This document shows, piece after piece, positions 11,166 to 21,597 of a stretch of 64,000 bases of DNA; positions within the stretch are counted from its first letter, which is position 1; the number at the start of each line of letters is the position of its first letter. Source of the DNA: Dendrolimus kikuchii (Eukaryota > Arthropoda > Insecta > Lepidoptera > Lasiocampidae); contig CM034412.1 in NCBI GenBank assembly GCA_019925095.2, positions 5,329,501-5,393,500 of the forward strand. The letters run 5' to 3'. A program made the position numbers and the translations under genes. The notes under the pieces were generated by a model, which worked only from the letters and a program-made list of their open reading frames with translations, was not told where the DNA came from and made no database searches.

Positions 11166-11821
11166 ACAGGCGCTTAATATATGAATACTAAAGCTATTCA
11201 TGTATTTGCGTAACTAAAAAGTAAATATTTTTGAAGTGATAACTTCTTATGGGAGGGTAAACCGTAAGGCGGTTTAGTTGTTGTTAAAAAAAAAATGTCA
11301 TTTAACTATACAACTTTTTAAAATAGCCCACATCTCAAAAACTGCTCAACCATAGCGCATGCTTAATCCAATATTGACACCATCCAAAACTTGGCAAATC
11401 GACTTTAATGGAACTTTTTAATCTATGGTAAGTGTTAGCACTGCCATATAAAAAGTTTGTAAATAAATAATCTACTCCGAAGAAGCTATTTCGCAACCAT
11501 GAATTATTGTTTATAATTTATCTGTTATAATAAAAAATTAATCTAATGCACACCCCAAAACCTTGTAAAACTACACATATTTATTGTATTTTTATTCAAA
11601 TAAATAATATCGTTAGGATCTATCAGATAAAGGGGGGGGAACTTTAAAATGCTATTTGCATATTTTTATAAATATTTAGACCATTTGTTACAGTTGTGAT
11701 GGATTAAATTAAATATTTGAATGGTCAGCCGGAAAATGTAGGAGTTATAAACGTCATAAATATTCATTACAGTTCAATTGCAATAACCATGTAATTTGTA
11801 AATTCCGTCGTATGAGGCTAA
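11166..11821. other. No feature recognised
   Basis: AT-rich DNA. A G-run at 11632-11639 is the only local oddity. Confidence 0.4.
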
Positions 11822-12811
11822 GGCTAGTTACACACCTGCCGAAAGTACGTCGCTGAATTTTCGACTAAACACGCTCGCTGTGTTTTTAAGTAACCTATGA
11901 CGCATCAGCCGAAATTAAGTGGCGTTCAGCGTGATGCCGAATCATCCATCTAACTCTAGCGGGACTCCAGCGGGTGTGGAATCGCATTCAATGTTTTATA
12001 ATATGATTAGCAATCAACACAATGACATGATGCGACGCGTTACGCAACCGAAATATCTGCAAATGTAATTGAATCATTTTATGTAAATGCTCCAACATTT
12101 ATACGCAGTGCCGTAAATAGGGCGGTGCCACCGGTGCGCAGGCACAGAGCGTAGGCTCTGGGGGGCGCAAAAATGGCCAAACCAGGTAGTACCATTGTTT
12201 TTTCGGTTTGCTCCTGATAAGTTCCCGCTGCGCCCCTAGTGCTCGATTCCAACACATACGTATCTCCATGCCAGTATTATAAAAACCTCTGTTAAATTAG
12301 ACAAAAAATCGCACTCATTTTTTTTGGCAGCGCACTAGCGTATTTGTGTTCTAGTGCTTTAAAAAAAAATAGATTTTTCTTCCAAAATATTAGATAATTG
12401 GTCCACCAACACCAAGGAACTTGTGCGTTATTTTACTACCCAGAATGAAATAAAGTAGGTCTATACATAGCATTGCTCTAACTAGGGTACCTATAATATC
12501 TAATAACACAACGGCCGAGTTATAGAAGCTCGCATAGGGCGCATAAAGGGCTATTTACGGTATTGCTTATATGGATCTAAAAGAACATAATTTCACCTCT
12601 TTATAGTGCCAACACTGATAAAATAAATATTTAAAGGTAGGTTTATATAATATAATAAGATGATTGGAAGAAAAGTTTCGTAATTTCAACTATTCGACGC
12701 GTTTGGTGTGTCATAAACGGAATATGAAGACGGTTCATTCAATCACCCGATATCATTTTATTGTTATCAGTGTACCTTCGGCAGGTGTGTCGTTAAACTA
12801 ATACTCATAGA
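11822..12811. mobile_element. PIF/Harbinger-like non-autonomous element, interrupted
   Basis: ACACACCTGCCGAAAGTAC at 11830-11848 faces its reverse complement (one mismatch) at 12772-12790. Eight bases outside each arm is a TAA, the TSD type used by PIF/Harbinger elements. The interior has no transposase. A separate hAT-like element occupies 12106-12565. The class is inferred from the termini and TSD only. Confidence 0.5.
12106..12565. mobile_element. hAT-like element nested in the Harbinger-like element
   Basis: The left end is CAGTGCCGTAAATAGGGCGG. The reverse complement of the right end is CAATACCGTAAATAGCCC. The flanks are TTTATACG (12098-12105) and CTTATATG (12566-12573), matching at 6 of 8 bases, consistent with an old 8-bp hAT duplication. 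There is a GC-rich subterminal block (GGTGCGCAGGCACAGAGC). No transposase frame is present. Confidence 0.6.
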
Positions 12812-12990
12812 ATATATAGGCATTTAAAGTTTTTATGTGATAAGTATATACAACTAAAAGGAGTAAAGTAGCGGATTAATTTATTGTTTAAACATTAATT
12901 AAACGTATTTATATCATAATATTTTACACACACAATATAATATAGCTATTACATATTTTATTTTATATATATAATGTCATGTATGTCAAG

Positions 12991-13243
12991 TCATGGTAGC
13001 GAATGGTTAGCGCACGTGACCCAAACTCAAAGAGCGTGGGTTCGATCCTGGCCATAACGCATGCACCACTTAGGCCGTTTTCTGACTATTGTTACAATTA
13101 CCACGTGCTAACAACGGCGAAGGAAACATCGTGATGCAACCTGCACATCGAGATAACCGATGTGTCAACCCTGCGAAGCCGCCTTGGAAAAGCGTGGCGG
13201 GTATACAGTCCGTTCCCCTATAATGGGAGGCCCGAGCCCGATA
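12991..13243 (+). mobile_element. S2: tRNA-derived SINE (S family), with A and B boxes
   Basis: The head resembles a tRNA gene: an A-box-like TGGTAGCGAATGGTTAGCG at 12994-13012 and a B box GGGTTCGATCCTGG at 13038-13051. They are about 35 bases apart, as in an RNA polymerase III internal promoter. The body matches S1 and S3. The tail is an A-rich GATAAAAATATT. It is the most complete S copy here. Confidence 0.75.
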
Positions 13244-13267
13244 AAAATATTAGTTGCCTATACTCGT

Positions 13268-13400
13268 ATATTGTATAAGTATTAGTATAACGACATACTT
13301 GCCGAAGGTACACTGATAACAATAAAATTTTATTCAGTGATTGAATGAACTGTCTTAATATTCCGTTTATGACACACTAACCGGGCCGAACAATTAGAGT
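13268..13400 (-). repeat. Inverted partial copy of the Harbinger-like right end
   Basis: The reverse complement matches 12690-12815 for about 120 bases, including GTGTGTCATAAACGGAATAT, TCATTCAATCA and the CAGTGTACCTTCGGCA end. With 11822-12811 it forms a large inverted repeat (about 100-bp arms, about 460-bp spacer containing S2). It is a second, truncated copy in the opposite orientation. Confidence 0.65.
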
Positions 13401-13506
13401 ATAGTTTATTCTAATTATTTTTAAAATTTGACTAATTATAGTAAATATTTAGCTCAAATTGATAAAAACTAAATAATAATAAAGTGAATTATTTTAAGTA
13501 TTTATG

Positions 13507-13534
13507 TATACATATATATATATATATATATATC
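13507..13534. repeat. (TA)n microsatellite
   Basis: Uninterrupted TA dinucleotides immediately upstream of an F-type tail. Confidence 0.9.
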
Positions 13535-13539
13535 CTCGA

Positions 13540-13665
13540 GTCCCTCCCCTTTATGAAAGGCATAAAAGCTGGCAAGATCTTGGTTACGCACCACTTTTCA
13601 GTAGACGTAGGTACTGCCCATCGGGCCTTCTACCTGTTTGCCAGCTTCGCAATAAAATGAGAAGA
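13540..13665 (+). mobile_element. F-family tail fragment
   Basis: It ends in TTGCCAGCTTCGCAATAAAA, the terminus of the F family (compare 21560-21595 and 58945-58968). The body is diverged. Confidence 0.45.
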
Positions 13666-14053
13666 GATGGATTGTATCCGCATCCCTAGTACAGAACAAA
13701 CATCACTCTTCAAGTTCACGTCGAAAATTGGATTCGTAGTCTAAAAATTAAGTACACAGTCATATAGGTAGAAAACACGGTATGGTATAATCCGGGCTCA
13801 GTGCAAGTCCGTTAATAAAGTTACTTTGACGCTTTTTCGAACGACGGACGTGAATTTTTTAATGCATTTTGCTACCGACCACCAGTTTTTAATTCTTTTG
13901 ACGCTCGCATCCCTGCTGGTCGTGTATTTTTAAAGATGCTTGTACATTTGACGTGGTGTTTCGTTTCTTACATACAATACATCCAACGATCATACAATAT
14001 GTGTTGAACAGTGAATATATAATCGGCAGAGTAACACACACACATATCTATCT
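13666..14053. other. No feature recognised
   Basis: Unmatched sequence of intermediate GC content with no coding signal. Confidence 0.4.
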
Positions 14054-14362
14054 TCTATCCGTGCAGGAACGGAGAAAGATTACAATTTCCTGCGGCCGGC
14101 CGGCCTGTCGTAAGAGGCGACAAAATAACTCACAGCCAGGTGGTAGGGTATTTGCCCGACTGGATGGCTACCCTGATCTAGAGTATGCCGCCATAACAAC
14201 CTTGATTTGTGTTCCGGCATTAGTGACTAGATTCCAGTCTCGCTTAAGAGAGCAGCAGCGCATTTGTAGCACCTTTGGTGTTGCAAATGTCCATAGGCGA
14301 TGGTAACTGCTTATCATCACGTGGACCGTCTGCCTGTCTGCTGAACTCAAGAAAAAAAAAGA
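14054..14362 (+). mobile_element. A3: SINE-like element (A family)
   Basis: Near-full-length copy with the standard ATCCGTGCAGGAACGG start and a poly-A at 14352-14360. About 6 bp are missing in the middle of the GGCTACC...CTGATCTAG stretch. The 117-residue frame that overlaps it is not a protein gene. Confidence 0.8.
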
Positions 14363-14431
14363 CATTGTATAACCGCAATTTAGGCAAGCTTCGCTTGTGT
14401 TATATGTAATATACAATCGACCACTCTGGGA

Positions 14432-14572
14432 CCGATCCCTGACACCAAACCATGTTAGATAACGGAAAGTTTGCTAACGAAAACCATGCCAGGATTCGAA
14501 CCTGGAGCCCCTGCACTGTAATGGCGTAGGCCAACAAAGGATTACCCATTATACCTTTTGCAAGCATTTATT
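14432..14572 (-). mobile_element. T1: tRNA-derived SINE fragment (T family)
   Basis: On the minus strand a tRNA-like segment carries the B box CAGGTTCGAATCCTGGC (about 14488-14505). A body block with AACTTTCCGTTAT follows and is shared with 24700-24870. It does not fold as a complete tRNA with an intact anticodon arm that I can show, so it is not called a tRNA gene. Confidence 0.55.
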
Positions 14573-15094
14573 TTACTTTCGACATCTTGATGACGGATCA
14601 ATTAGTAAGTTGCTAATGTTTTACCGACTCGATTTATTACAAAAATCGACCTCATTGATAAATAAGTTTTAATCAATTATTTTTCTTTAAAGTAGAACAT
14701 TTTTTTTCCAAATCGATTAGTTTCAATTTATTTACGTAGGTAGGTATACTATCGATGGTTTAATAGTCTGTGCGTTACATGACTCACAAAATATAACTAT
14801 TACGTCACCCAAAATAATAAAATACGACGATTATATTGATGTGGGCTTTAGTGTCAAAAAATATGTAATTTGACAGACGTGCAAACGTCAAGTAAAATAG
14901 ACGCTTGTAAGCAGTATAAATCACAGAGGCCGTCAACAAAATATCTTTCATACATACAATGCAATCACAAGTCTTCAAGACTAAATATATCTTTCTTGCA
15001 TATACTACAATTATGAAATTTACGAAATTGAACAGGAGTTAATTAGAAATTAAAATTTATGACCGATTTAAGTTTTTAAAATAAGTTCTATTTT
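14573..15094. other. No feature recognised
   Basis: AT-rich DNA. An isolated CACAGAGGCCGTCAACA at about 14923-14940 resembles the head end of the T family at 24850-24865. Confidence 0.4.
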
Positions 15095-15195
15095 TTATTG
15101 CCATAGGCAAATTACACCTGATGGAAAATGTTCAAAGCAGTCTATGGACGTTTGCAATATCAAAATCTTATACGGCTAATTAAAAAAAAAAAAAT
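15095..15195 (-). repeat. Old J/A-type tail fragment
   Basis: The minus strand keeps the order GTTTGCAATATC, CCATCAGGTG, GCAATAAAAAA seen in the J, A and F tails, heavily mutated, with an extra A-run at 15181-15193. Confidence 0.45.
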
Positions 15196-15295
15196 TAAGC
15201 TGTCAAACATTAAGTATAAGTTTCTTTTCTTTTCATTTTGGATTGATTTGATCTAAAAGAAATATCTTTTAAATAATAAAACGTTAAAAAAAATA

Positions 15296-15600
15296 ACGGG
15301 GTTTTTGGCCGGAACTGAAGAGTGACGTTGTGCTGTGCAGTTTTATTTTATAAAAATGTGTAATATTAATATGAACAATACTTGTAGGCCAATGATTGTT
15401 TAGAGTAATAATTATAATTATTTGTTTTTGTGAAACATGTGATGAAGTAAAGTGTGGCCTTTACAGTGGTCACAAGAACTCTGTTGTTTGGCGTGGGTAA
15501 AGGAAGACCTACAACATGGCTGAGTTGATACTGATACTGCTACTGAAAGCTCAATACATCAAACAAGGCTGTATAAACTAAGTTATAAATAATAAAAAAT
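15296..15600 (+). mobile_element. B element, diverged copy
   Basis: It starts GGTTTTTGGCCGGAACTGAAG and follows the B consensus through GTTGTGCTGTGCAGTTTTAT and GTGGCCTTTACAGTGGTCACAAGAACTC. The second half is strongly diverged. It ends in an A-rich ATAATAAAAAATG tail. Confidence 0.65.
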
Positions 15601-16018
15601 GAAAAGTAAGTACTAAATGTTATAAGAAACTTACCTGCCATTGTGACGATTAAAACAACAGTTACAGAAATATGACTTGTGGCGCCATCTAGTTATCTAA
15701 GAATTAGGACTATTTGAGAGTAACGTTTTTTACTACTTTTTGATAGTAAGTATTTCGTTTCGATGATAAGTCTTACTAACTACCGTCCAGTATAAAGTAC
15801 CCTTAATAACTGCATTTTTTATCATTCCATCCGATCCTTTGCCGAAACCGTACTTTCAGGCCCCTCCCAGCATTGGGCTCTTTTTAATTCGTTTTACAAT
15901 ATGATAACTGCGCGTCTGAAAGGTATTTTTTTTTACTCGTCGAACATTACTTTCAGCGTTACAGTATGGATTCGGCAGTCCAGTCTGTCGCGGTAAGGTC
16001 GACTGTATTTGCTGCTTT
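15601..16018. other. No feature recognised
   Basis: No match to other repeats in the window. GGCGCCATCT at 15682 is a motif often seen in dispersed insect repeats. Confidence 0.35.
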
Positions 16019-16067
16019 TTCATTTATCCCTATACTGTGCCTGAGGCACAGTATAGGGATAAATGAA
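16019..16067. repeat. Perfect palindrome, 23-bp arms
   Basis: Arms 16019-16041 and 16045-16067 are exact reverse complements around a 3-base loop (TGA). It could extrude as a hairpin. It has no terminator-like U-run and lies in otherwise unremarkable DNA. Confidence 0.95.
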
Positions 16068-16384
16068 CCTGTTAAACACTTTTCGTTGTTCGTTTTCGTC
16101 CGATCAGCTTGAAAGAGAAAATTAAATTTTAGATAGACGAAAGAAAGAATAAAGATTTCTTGCAAATATAGAATATAAATATTAAAAAAAAAAACTAGCA
16201 AAAGTTATAAAACGAAGTCGAATGACGAGACGTTTGAGAGGAAGCCTTCTGCCACGTCTTTTGGGTGGGACTGGGACTTCATATTTATATCTAGCTTGTG
16301 TTAGTTACAAGTACGGCGGCCATCCTTCCAGGTCTTAACTTTTCGCTACATATCTTTATAACGCTAAATATATTATATAACTCC

Positions 16385-16525
16385 TGTCAAATTTCATTCA
16401 ATAGAACCGATAATATTTATAAAAATAACTATGGTATACACAGACATACAGACAGCCGGAAATGTTGATAATATGGTTACGTTTTTGTTAAAATGACTAC
16501 GGATCCCTAAAAAAACAACAAAAAA
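16385..16525 (+). repeat. Dispersed-repeat tail with (ACAG)-like run
   Basis: AACCGATAATATTTATAAA is followed by CACAGACATACAGACAGCC and ACTACGGATCCCTAAAAA. This arrangement is typical of Z-type retroelement tails in the window (compare 62170-62270). Confidence 0.35.
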
Positions 16526-16591
16526 CGTGAATAGAACCGTCTGTGAGTCTATGTAATCATGTAGGATTTTAAATCTTTGTACCCTTCATTC

Positions 16592-16754
16592 ATATTATGA
16601 CCACTTCCACGGCAATTAACAGGAAAGTGACTAGCTGGGTAAATGGGCAGCGCAAGTATGTAAATGTAATATAATATAAGAACAAGGCATACTCGCACTG
16701 CCCACTACCCTCGCTACTTTTCTGCTTGCTGCCGTGGAAGTGCACATAATATAA
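16592..16754. mobile_element. Foldback (hairpin) element with 65-bp arms
   Basis: Arms at about 16592-16660 and 16687-16754 are imperfect reverse complements (roughly three quarters identical by eye) around a 26-base AT-rich loop. They include matching CACTTCCACGGCA and GGGCAGYGCRAGTATG blocks. The whole can form one long stem, like a foldback MITE. The minus-strand frame spanning it is a by-product. Confidence 0.7.
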
Positions 16755-17061
16755 ATGAGGGGTTAGGCAATTTACTGGGCAATTGTCGTTCATCGTGCAG
16801 GAAGGTAAAATTTTACTTATCGGTAGCAAATGTATAAACATTCACAGGAACGTGCCCGCCATGGTTGCATATCGCGTAAATATCAGTTATACAGTCATTA
16901 CTGGCGAATACGGTGTTATACGAGAATTTATGGCACAAGCAATCCATATGTAGCCTTTGACCATCAGCCTGAGCCAGTGACAGACTTGATACCATAATAT
17001 TTTTATTAACTTCAAATAAATACTACTCATAATTAAAACTAATTTAAATTTTATATATATA

Positions 17062-17272
17062 CTAGCTGTCCCGGCTGACGTTGTTCCGCCCTGAAGAAAT
17101 AAAATTTAGAACCCGATTGCAGCGCCACCTACCGGGTCCAAATGTAAGCTATCCTATCTTTCCAGTCGGATCAAACTGCACACGGTGTGCAAATTTGATT
17201 AAAATCGGTCAAGTGGTTTAGGAGTCCATCGCGGACAAACAACGTGATACGTAATTTATATATATTAAGACA
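17062..17272 (+). repeat. Z1: dispersed repeat starting ACTAGCTGTCCCGGC
   Basis: It has a characteristic head, then GCGCCACCTACCGG, and then TTTGATTAAAATCGGTCAAG near the end. The same internal block appears duplicated at 50380-50590 and 33050-33200. It probably ends at the AATTTATATATATTAAGA stretch. Class uncertain. Confidence 0.55.
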
Positions 17273-17275
17273 TTA

Positions 17276-17640
17276 GGGTGGCGCAAAAAAATCGACTTTT
17301 TTTTGAACCTCGAGTGAAAAATGATAGTTTATGATGTTTTAAGAATTTCCTCTAAGATAGCTAAAAAAAAATTCAAGAGGTCGCTCCAAATTGTTTAAGA
17401 TTTCAAAAATCGCCAAAAATGATATTTTCATTCATTTTTTTTCTCGTCACAAAAAATATAAAATTAGAGTTTTAAAATGTCGCTCATAATTTGTAAAAAA
17501 TTACTAGTGCATTACTTTAAGGTTTTTCGAGCGAGTAATGCACTAGTAATTTTTTTTAAATTATTAGCGACCTTTTAAAATTCAAATTTTGAACTGAAAA
17601 TTTCAGAAACGTATTATTTTTTTGGTATTTTTATGTATGA
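17276..17640. repeat. AT-rich repeat with central hairpin
   Basis: It starts TTAGGGTGGCGCAAAAAAAT. A perfect 22-bp inverted repeat (17495-17516 and 17534-17555, 17-base loop) is flanked by further pairing: GTCGCTCATAATTTG on the left with AAATTATTAGCGACC on the right. It looks like the palindromic core of a MITE-like element whose outer ends I cannot define. Confidence 0.6.
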
Positions 17641-17929
17641 TTAACCATAACTATTTGTCTCCAAACCTATTTTGATCCCATATAAATTTTATTGATATTA
17701 AACTTTGGGCCCCGGAGATATAGTAGAAAATTCATTAAAATCAGACAGAAAATGTGTAGTTCTTGTTTTTTCAATTTTTTTTTGTATCTGAAACGATTTT
17801 GTACCATTCTTTTTGCGTTGGATTCGAATAGTTTCATACAAACATTATTATTGGATAACATGTAAGTACGTGACTTGAAAATGCATATTAAAATCAGGCT
17901 TTAGGCTTTATTAGGTGGGCTGATTGCCT

Positions 17930-18102
17930 ATTTACCTGCTTTAGACTTTCTGGCATCAGTGACTAAGTTCCAGTCTCCTTAGCGGCTGGCAACGCACTGG
18001 TAACACCTCTGACGTTGCATACGTGCATACGACAACGATAGCTATTGTTCATTAGGTTATCGGTCTGCCTGTTAGCCTGCTCCAGGTTATAAAAAAACAT
18101 AG
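17930..18102 (+). mobile_element. A-related old SINE remnant
   Basis: It preserves CTGGCATCAGTGACTAAG, TTCCAGTCTCCTTA and the tail GTCTGCCTGTTAGCCTG followed by an A-run, in the A-family order but with many differences. Confidence 0.5.
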
Positions 18103-18424
18103 ATAAACACAATTTTGTAATTATACATATAAATCATAGTAAAGTAATTTTTAGGTTAACTATTGAAAAACAATCGATTAGCGAAGGCGGCTATATACAA
18201 ACAAATAGAAAAAATGGCAGACGCCACTAAAAAAAAACGTTGTCTGAGCTAAACAATACTCAGCTACCGCTTTTTACCGACAAAGGAATTACCGATCGTA
18301 CCGTAAATAAAATAATATTTTTCATACTCAATCCAATGTTTGGTTCAAGTTTGAAGCAACTAGCGTTTCTAAATTATACACGACTGTTCAAAAAAGTTTA
18401 CCATGTTTACAACAGTGCTAATCT
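18103..18424. other. No feature recognised
   Basis: AT-rich spacer. The plus-strand frame from 18240 runs into the E fragment and has no supporting evidence. Confidence 0.4.
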
Positions 18425-18575
18425 TCTTTTTCTTGCACCATCTCCTAAACATTTAGGGTCGGCACAATGTATTTTTCTTCCATACTTCTCATGTACAAAT
18501 CATCATATCCATCATTCACACAATACATCCATATTTTGCTATACTCTGCTAATGTATCGTTATAATTAGGTGTGT
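18425..18575 (-). mobile_element. E: RTE-like LINE 3' end fragment
   Basis: The minus-strand translation has the C-terminal pattern of family E (HMRSMEEKYIVPTLN-like, compare 36607-36780, where KTYCADPK precedes the stop). Diverged and partial. Confidence 0.4.
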
Positions 18576-18683
18576 GAATTTCGTAATAGCATAACTTTCA
18601 AACGCCTGAACTAATGTTCATATGAGTCATCTCAGGATGGGCAGTTGACACATAGCACAATGAATTCTGAAACAATGTTAATG

Positions 18684-18932
18684 CATATCCGTGCAGGAAC
18701 GGAGAAAGAATACAATTTCCTGCGGCCGGGCGGCTTGTCGTAAGAGGCGACAAAACAACCTTGAGTTGTGTTCCGGCATTAGGGACCAGGACCAGGTTCC
18801 AGTCTCTCTTAAGAGAGCAGCAACGCATATGTAGTAGCATCTTTGGTGTTGCAAATGTCCATAGGCGATAGTAACCGCTTTCCATCAAGTGGACCGTCTG
18901 CCTGTCTGCTAAGCTCCTGCCATAAAAAAAAA
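18684..18932 (+). mobile_element. A4: SINE-like element with internal deletion
   Basis: The start and poly-A tail are standard. About 90 bp between GACAAAACAAC and CTTGAGTTG are missing. The deletion joins two ACAAC motifs, which suggests loss between short direct repeats. A 6-bp ACCAGG duplication follows at about 18784-18796. Confidence 0.8.
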
Positions 18933-19437
18933 GAGCAGGTGTTCAAATATCATATCACCATCATAACTTTAAAATATCATTCTAGAAATCATTTTAATTA
19001 CTGTTTAAACAACAATTAGTACGTTAATTGACTCCATTTACTTGTACAGACATTTATCTATGATGTCACAATAATGATGTTATAATTTATTGTAACATGT
19101 GTCCATGTCCTTATCGCTACTCGCTACAGCTCATAACTCAGTCCAACTGTGAGTAAAGGGCGCTTCACACGAGTTATTAGCCCCTTTGTGGAGTGCTCTT
19201 ATATTACATGCTCCGGTGCCCGCGGCCCGTGTGGGACTGCCCTTTGTCTGCTGTTGTTATCTTTACTTTTGGTTTTTAGAATAAATCATTTGACTGCGAA
19301 TTATGAACATATTGTTACTTTTAAACTTTAATATTCTTTACATTTTTATCATCAGTATGCTGCATATGTAATAAGTATAAATATAAACTTTTTTTTATTT
19401 CACATGTAAAACAATAGATAAAACGTAGTAATTTTAA
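18933..19437. other. No feature recognised
   Basis: Mostly AT-rich, with one GC-rich patch at about 19200-19245 (GGTGCCCGCGGCCCGTGTGG) that matches nothing else here. Confidence 0.4.
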
Positions 19438-20050
19438 CCCCGGTCTACCAAGAATGCGGGGCGCCAGTCGACACGGCGTGCTATACGCTGTAAGAATGTG
19501 CCGCATGGGGACCCTAGCGGCACAATTTGACATCAGTCGTCGGTCCAGATCTCTCGTTGCATAGCGTAGTCGACCAGATGATACGCAAAAAATCGAACTG
19601 CCTAGAAATGGCTTTCTTCTGCGAGGGCGTTATGACGCAGAAGGAGGCTGCCGAAAGAGTTAGGGAGGAGGATGAGCAGGCGGACCCCTATCGCAGACGG
19701 CGAAGAGGGGGTCGCAGACATCGCTTTCCTCATATCCTCCCGATAAGGTAGTGGGTCTGGGGGGGTCGGGGAACCCTACCAACGAGCCCAGTCCCGAAAC
19801 TAGGACGGGTGTCCGTAGGACTAGGAGACCCCTTCTAGACGGCATGCACTGAGGCGTCACGGCAGTCATAGTCATATGATTATGGTCCCGTGGCGCCTCA
19901 TTATGATGCGGAGGGATTCGGGAAGGTTTAGTGAAATTTTAGGGGTAGCCTGACGGTTAGTGCTTGCAATTCCTTTTATTATCAATAGCCTGTGTGTAGC
20001 GCCGACTGTCGGAAGTCCCACATACCCCTCGACGACATTCAATGCAACAT
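19438..20050 (+). mobile_element. R1-like LINE 3' end, decayed
   Basis: The plus strand from 19452 aligns residue by residue with the C-terminus of the 47560-49138 ORF. CGAPVDTACYTL-ECAAW corresponds to CGAPDTALHTLVECAAW, then VGPDLSLHSVVDQM, and FCEGVMTQKEAAER corresponds to FCETVMSLKEAAER. Two in-frame stops (TAA after YTL, TAG after WGP) and a lost zinc-knuckle histidine show it is dead. The ORF ends at 19751 after an arginine-rich tail. The rest is a GC-rich 3' UTR with no clear poly-A. Confidence 0.7.
19452..19751 (+). pseudogene. R1-like ORF2 C-terminus remnant
   Basis: About 100 codons of the zinc-knuckle and basic-tail region of an R1-type ORF2, with two internal stops. The basic stretch RRRRRGGRRHR near 19700 takes the place of the arginine-rich tail of the younger copies. 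The reverse transcriptase part is missing. Family: same clade as 47141-49138 but a different, older subfamily. Confidence 0.65.
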
Positions 20051-20949
20051 TTTATTTTCACTAGTTATTGGATAACGTTGAATTCCAAATCTTGTTAGGT
20101 AAAAATAAAAATATAATAAGTTACGCATCATATCCTTCCAATAAGTACACCACAAAAACTATTTTTAACTTCTAATCACAAATATCTTAAATAAACGAAT
20201 TATTACTGCCTAATTTAACTTAACCATAATCAATGGCGCGTAAAATTGCAAATGTTATCTATGGCTACACAAAATGGCCGCTTCACAGGAGAAAAAGTGC
20301 GCCAAACCCTTTGGGATCTGTCAAAATGGTAGCAGATGGCGGTAATTTGCAATTTTACCGATATGTTGACAAATTTTATTGTTGTTTATTGGTCTGTATT
20401 AATTGCTTCGACATCACAATGGTTGAAAATTAACCTATCATATAGGTAACGTAATTATCCGTAAAAGTGTACTGTACATTTGTAGAGCAGTTTTGAAGCA
20501 TAGATAGAGTAGGAAGCAGACTTGTGGCCGGTTCTCTTCTTTCACTCGTCATCTCTTTCACACTATGGACTCGTTTAGAAATATCTTCTTACAATCATCA
20601 CATCATGCGTTCAATATACATCATTCCCACATATGTATATACCTAAATTGGATCACTTATGCATCGTTAACAAGAACCATCATAAAATAATTTTCGCCTA
20701 TGGCAATAATCACATATATATGAACATGATGGAGGTAACAGAAGCGTGCGTGTGTGATAATTAAGCCGCCAAATGTATACATCGCCGTTGCCAACCTCGT
20801 TATACTCGTAATTAATTCAAACCATAATTTGTATGTATTGTGCAAAAAAAATTACGTGGTAGAGCTATGCTGGAATCGTTATCAGCTCGACCGATGTGAT
20901 ATCATGACATCATGCTCTCACATAATATCGACGTAAAACGGTTAGTCTT
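20051..20949. other. No feature recognised
   Basis: AT-rich. Two sequences containing AAAATGG next to GTAGCAGATGG (20270 and 20328) resemble the stretch at 10690-10705, and AGAGTAGGAAGCAGACTT at 20505 resembles 37948, so small unnamed repeats are present. Confidence 0.4.
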
Positions 20950-21100
20950 AAGCTGATCGTGTTTCGTGCGATGATTCAGAGTTCAGATGGCCAACTTATC
21001 CTTCCTTCTATTCCATAGCTTATCCTCCCTGTCTGATCTTCCCATCCCTGACTTCAAGATGTTGTAGAAACAAGTAGGTTAAATATTTATTTCTTGCTTT
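20950..21100 (+). mobile_element. F family, 5' part
   Basis: GTTTCGTGCGATGATTCAGA is followed by a pyrimidine-rich run (TCCTTCCTTCTATTCC, TATCCTCCCTGTC), as at 58660-58760. The 3' tail is not attached here. Confidence 0.45.
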
Positions 21101-21275
21101 TTAGTTTAGTTTAAAGGTCCTAAGGAAGATCCTGGGTCCGACACGGGGAAGCGATAGCAACTGGTGATGACTGAGATGAGTCCAATATCTAATTAAATAA
21201 TGAGCTAAAAGATTGAGCTACATGGGTTTATAAAGCTTATGGATATATAATGTTTCTGGGCTGAGATGTTAGGTT

Positions 21276-21597
21276 AAAGTAAAATTGTCACAACTCCCCT
21301 CGGTCTCCTCTACTTTCCAGTACATGGGCTGTCTGCCTGTTTGTCTCTCTATCCCCTATCGTGTCTTCCCTATTCCTTACCCCTATTCCAAACCTATACT
21401 CTTCCCCTCTATCCTATTCCTCCTGCCTGATCTCTCTAGCTCATACCCACCCCCCATCGCATTCTCATTATCTGATCCAAGGTTGGCAACGCATTGTCTT
21501 CGCCCCCAATGTTGCAAGCGTTTACAGGCGACGGTAAACGGTTATCATTAGCTGGGCCGTCTATCTGCTTGCCAACTACGCAATAAAAAAAAAACTA
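21276..21597 (+). mobile_element. F: short retroelement with pyrimidine-rich body and J-type tail
   Basis: The body consists of CCTAT/TTCC-rich sequence (21350-21475). A tail follows with GTTGCAAGCGTTTACAGGCG, ACGGTAAACGGTTATCAT, GCTTGCCAACTACGCAATAAAA and a poly-A at 21587-21595. The tail order is the same as in the A and J families. No protein is encoded; the 88-residue frame is not supported. Confidence 0.6.

Noticed and set aside
12991..13060. Functional tRNA gene at the S2 head
   Set aside because: A and B boxes are present, but no acceptor stem pairing, and it continues into a SINE body seen at two other loci.
14432..14572. Functional tRNA gene
   Set aside because: A good B box exists, but a full cloverleaf with an anticodon arm cannot be drawn, and a related body is shared with a second locus, so it is a SINE.
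16019..16067. Rho-independent terminator
   Set aside because: No U-run after the stem, and the genome is eukaryotic.
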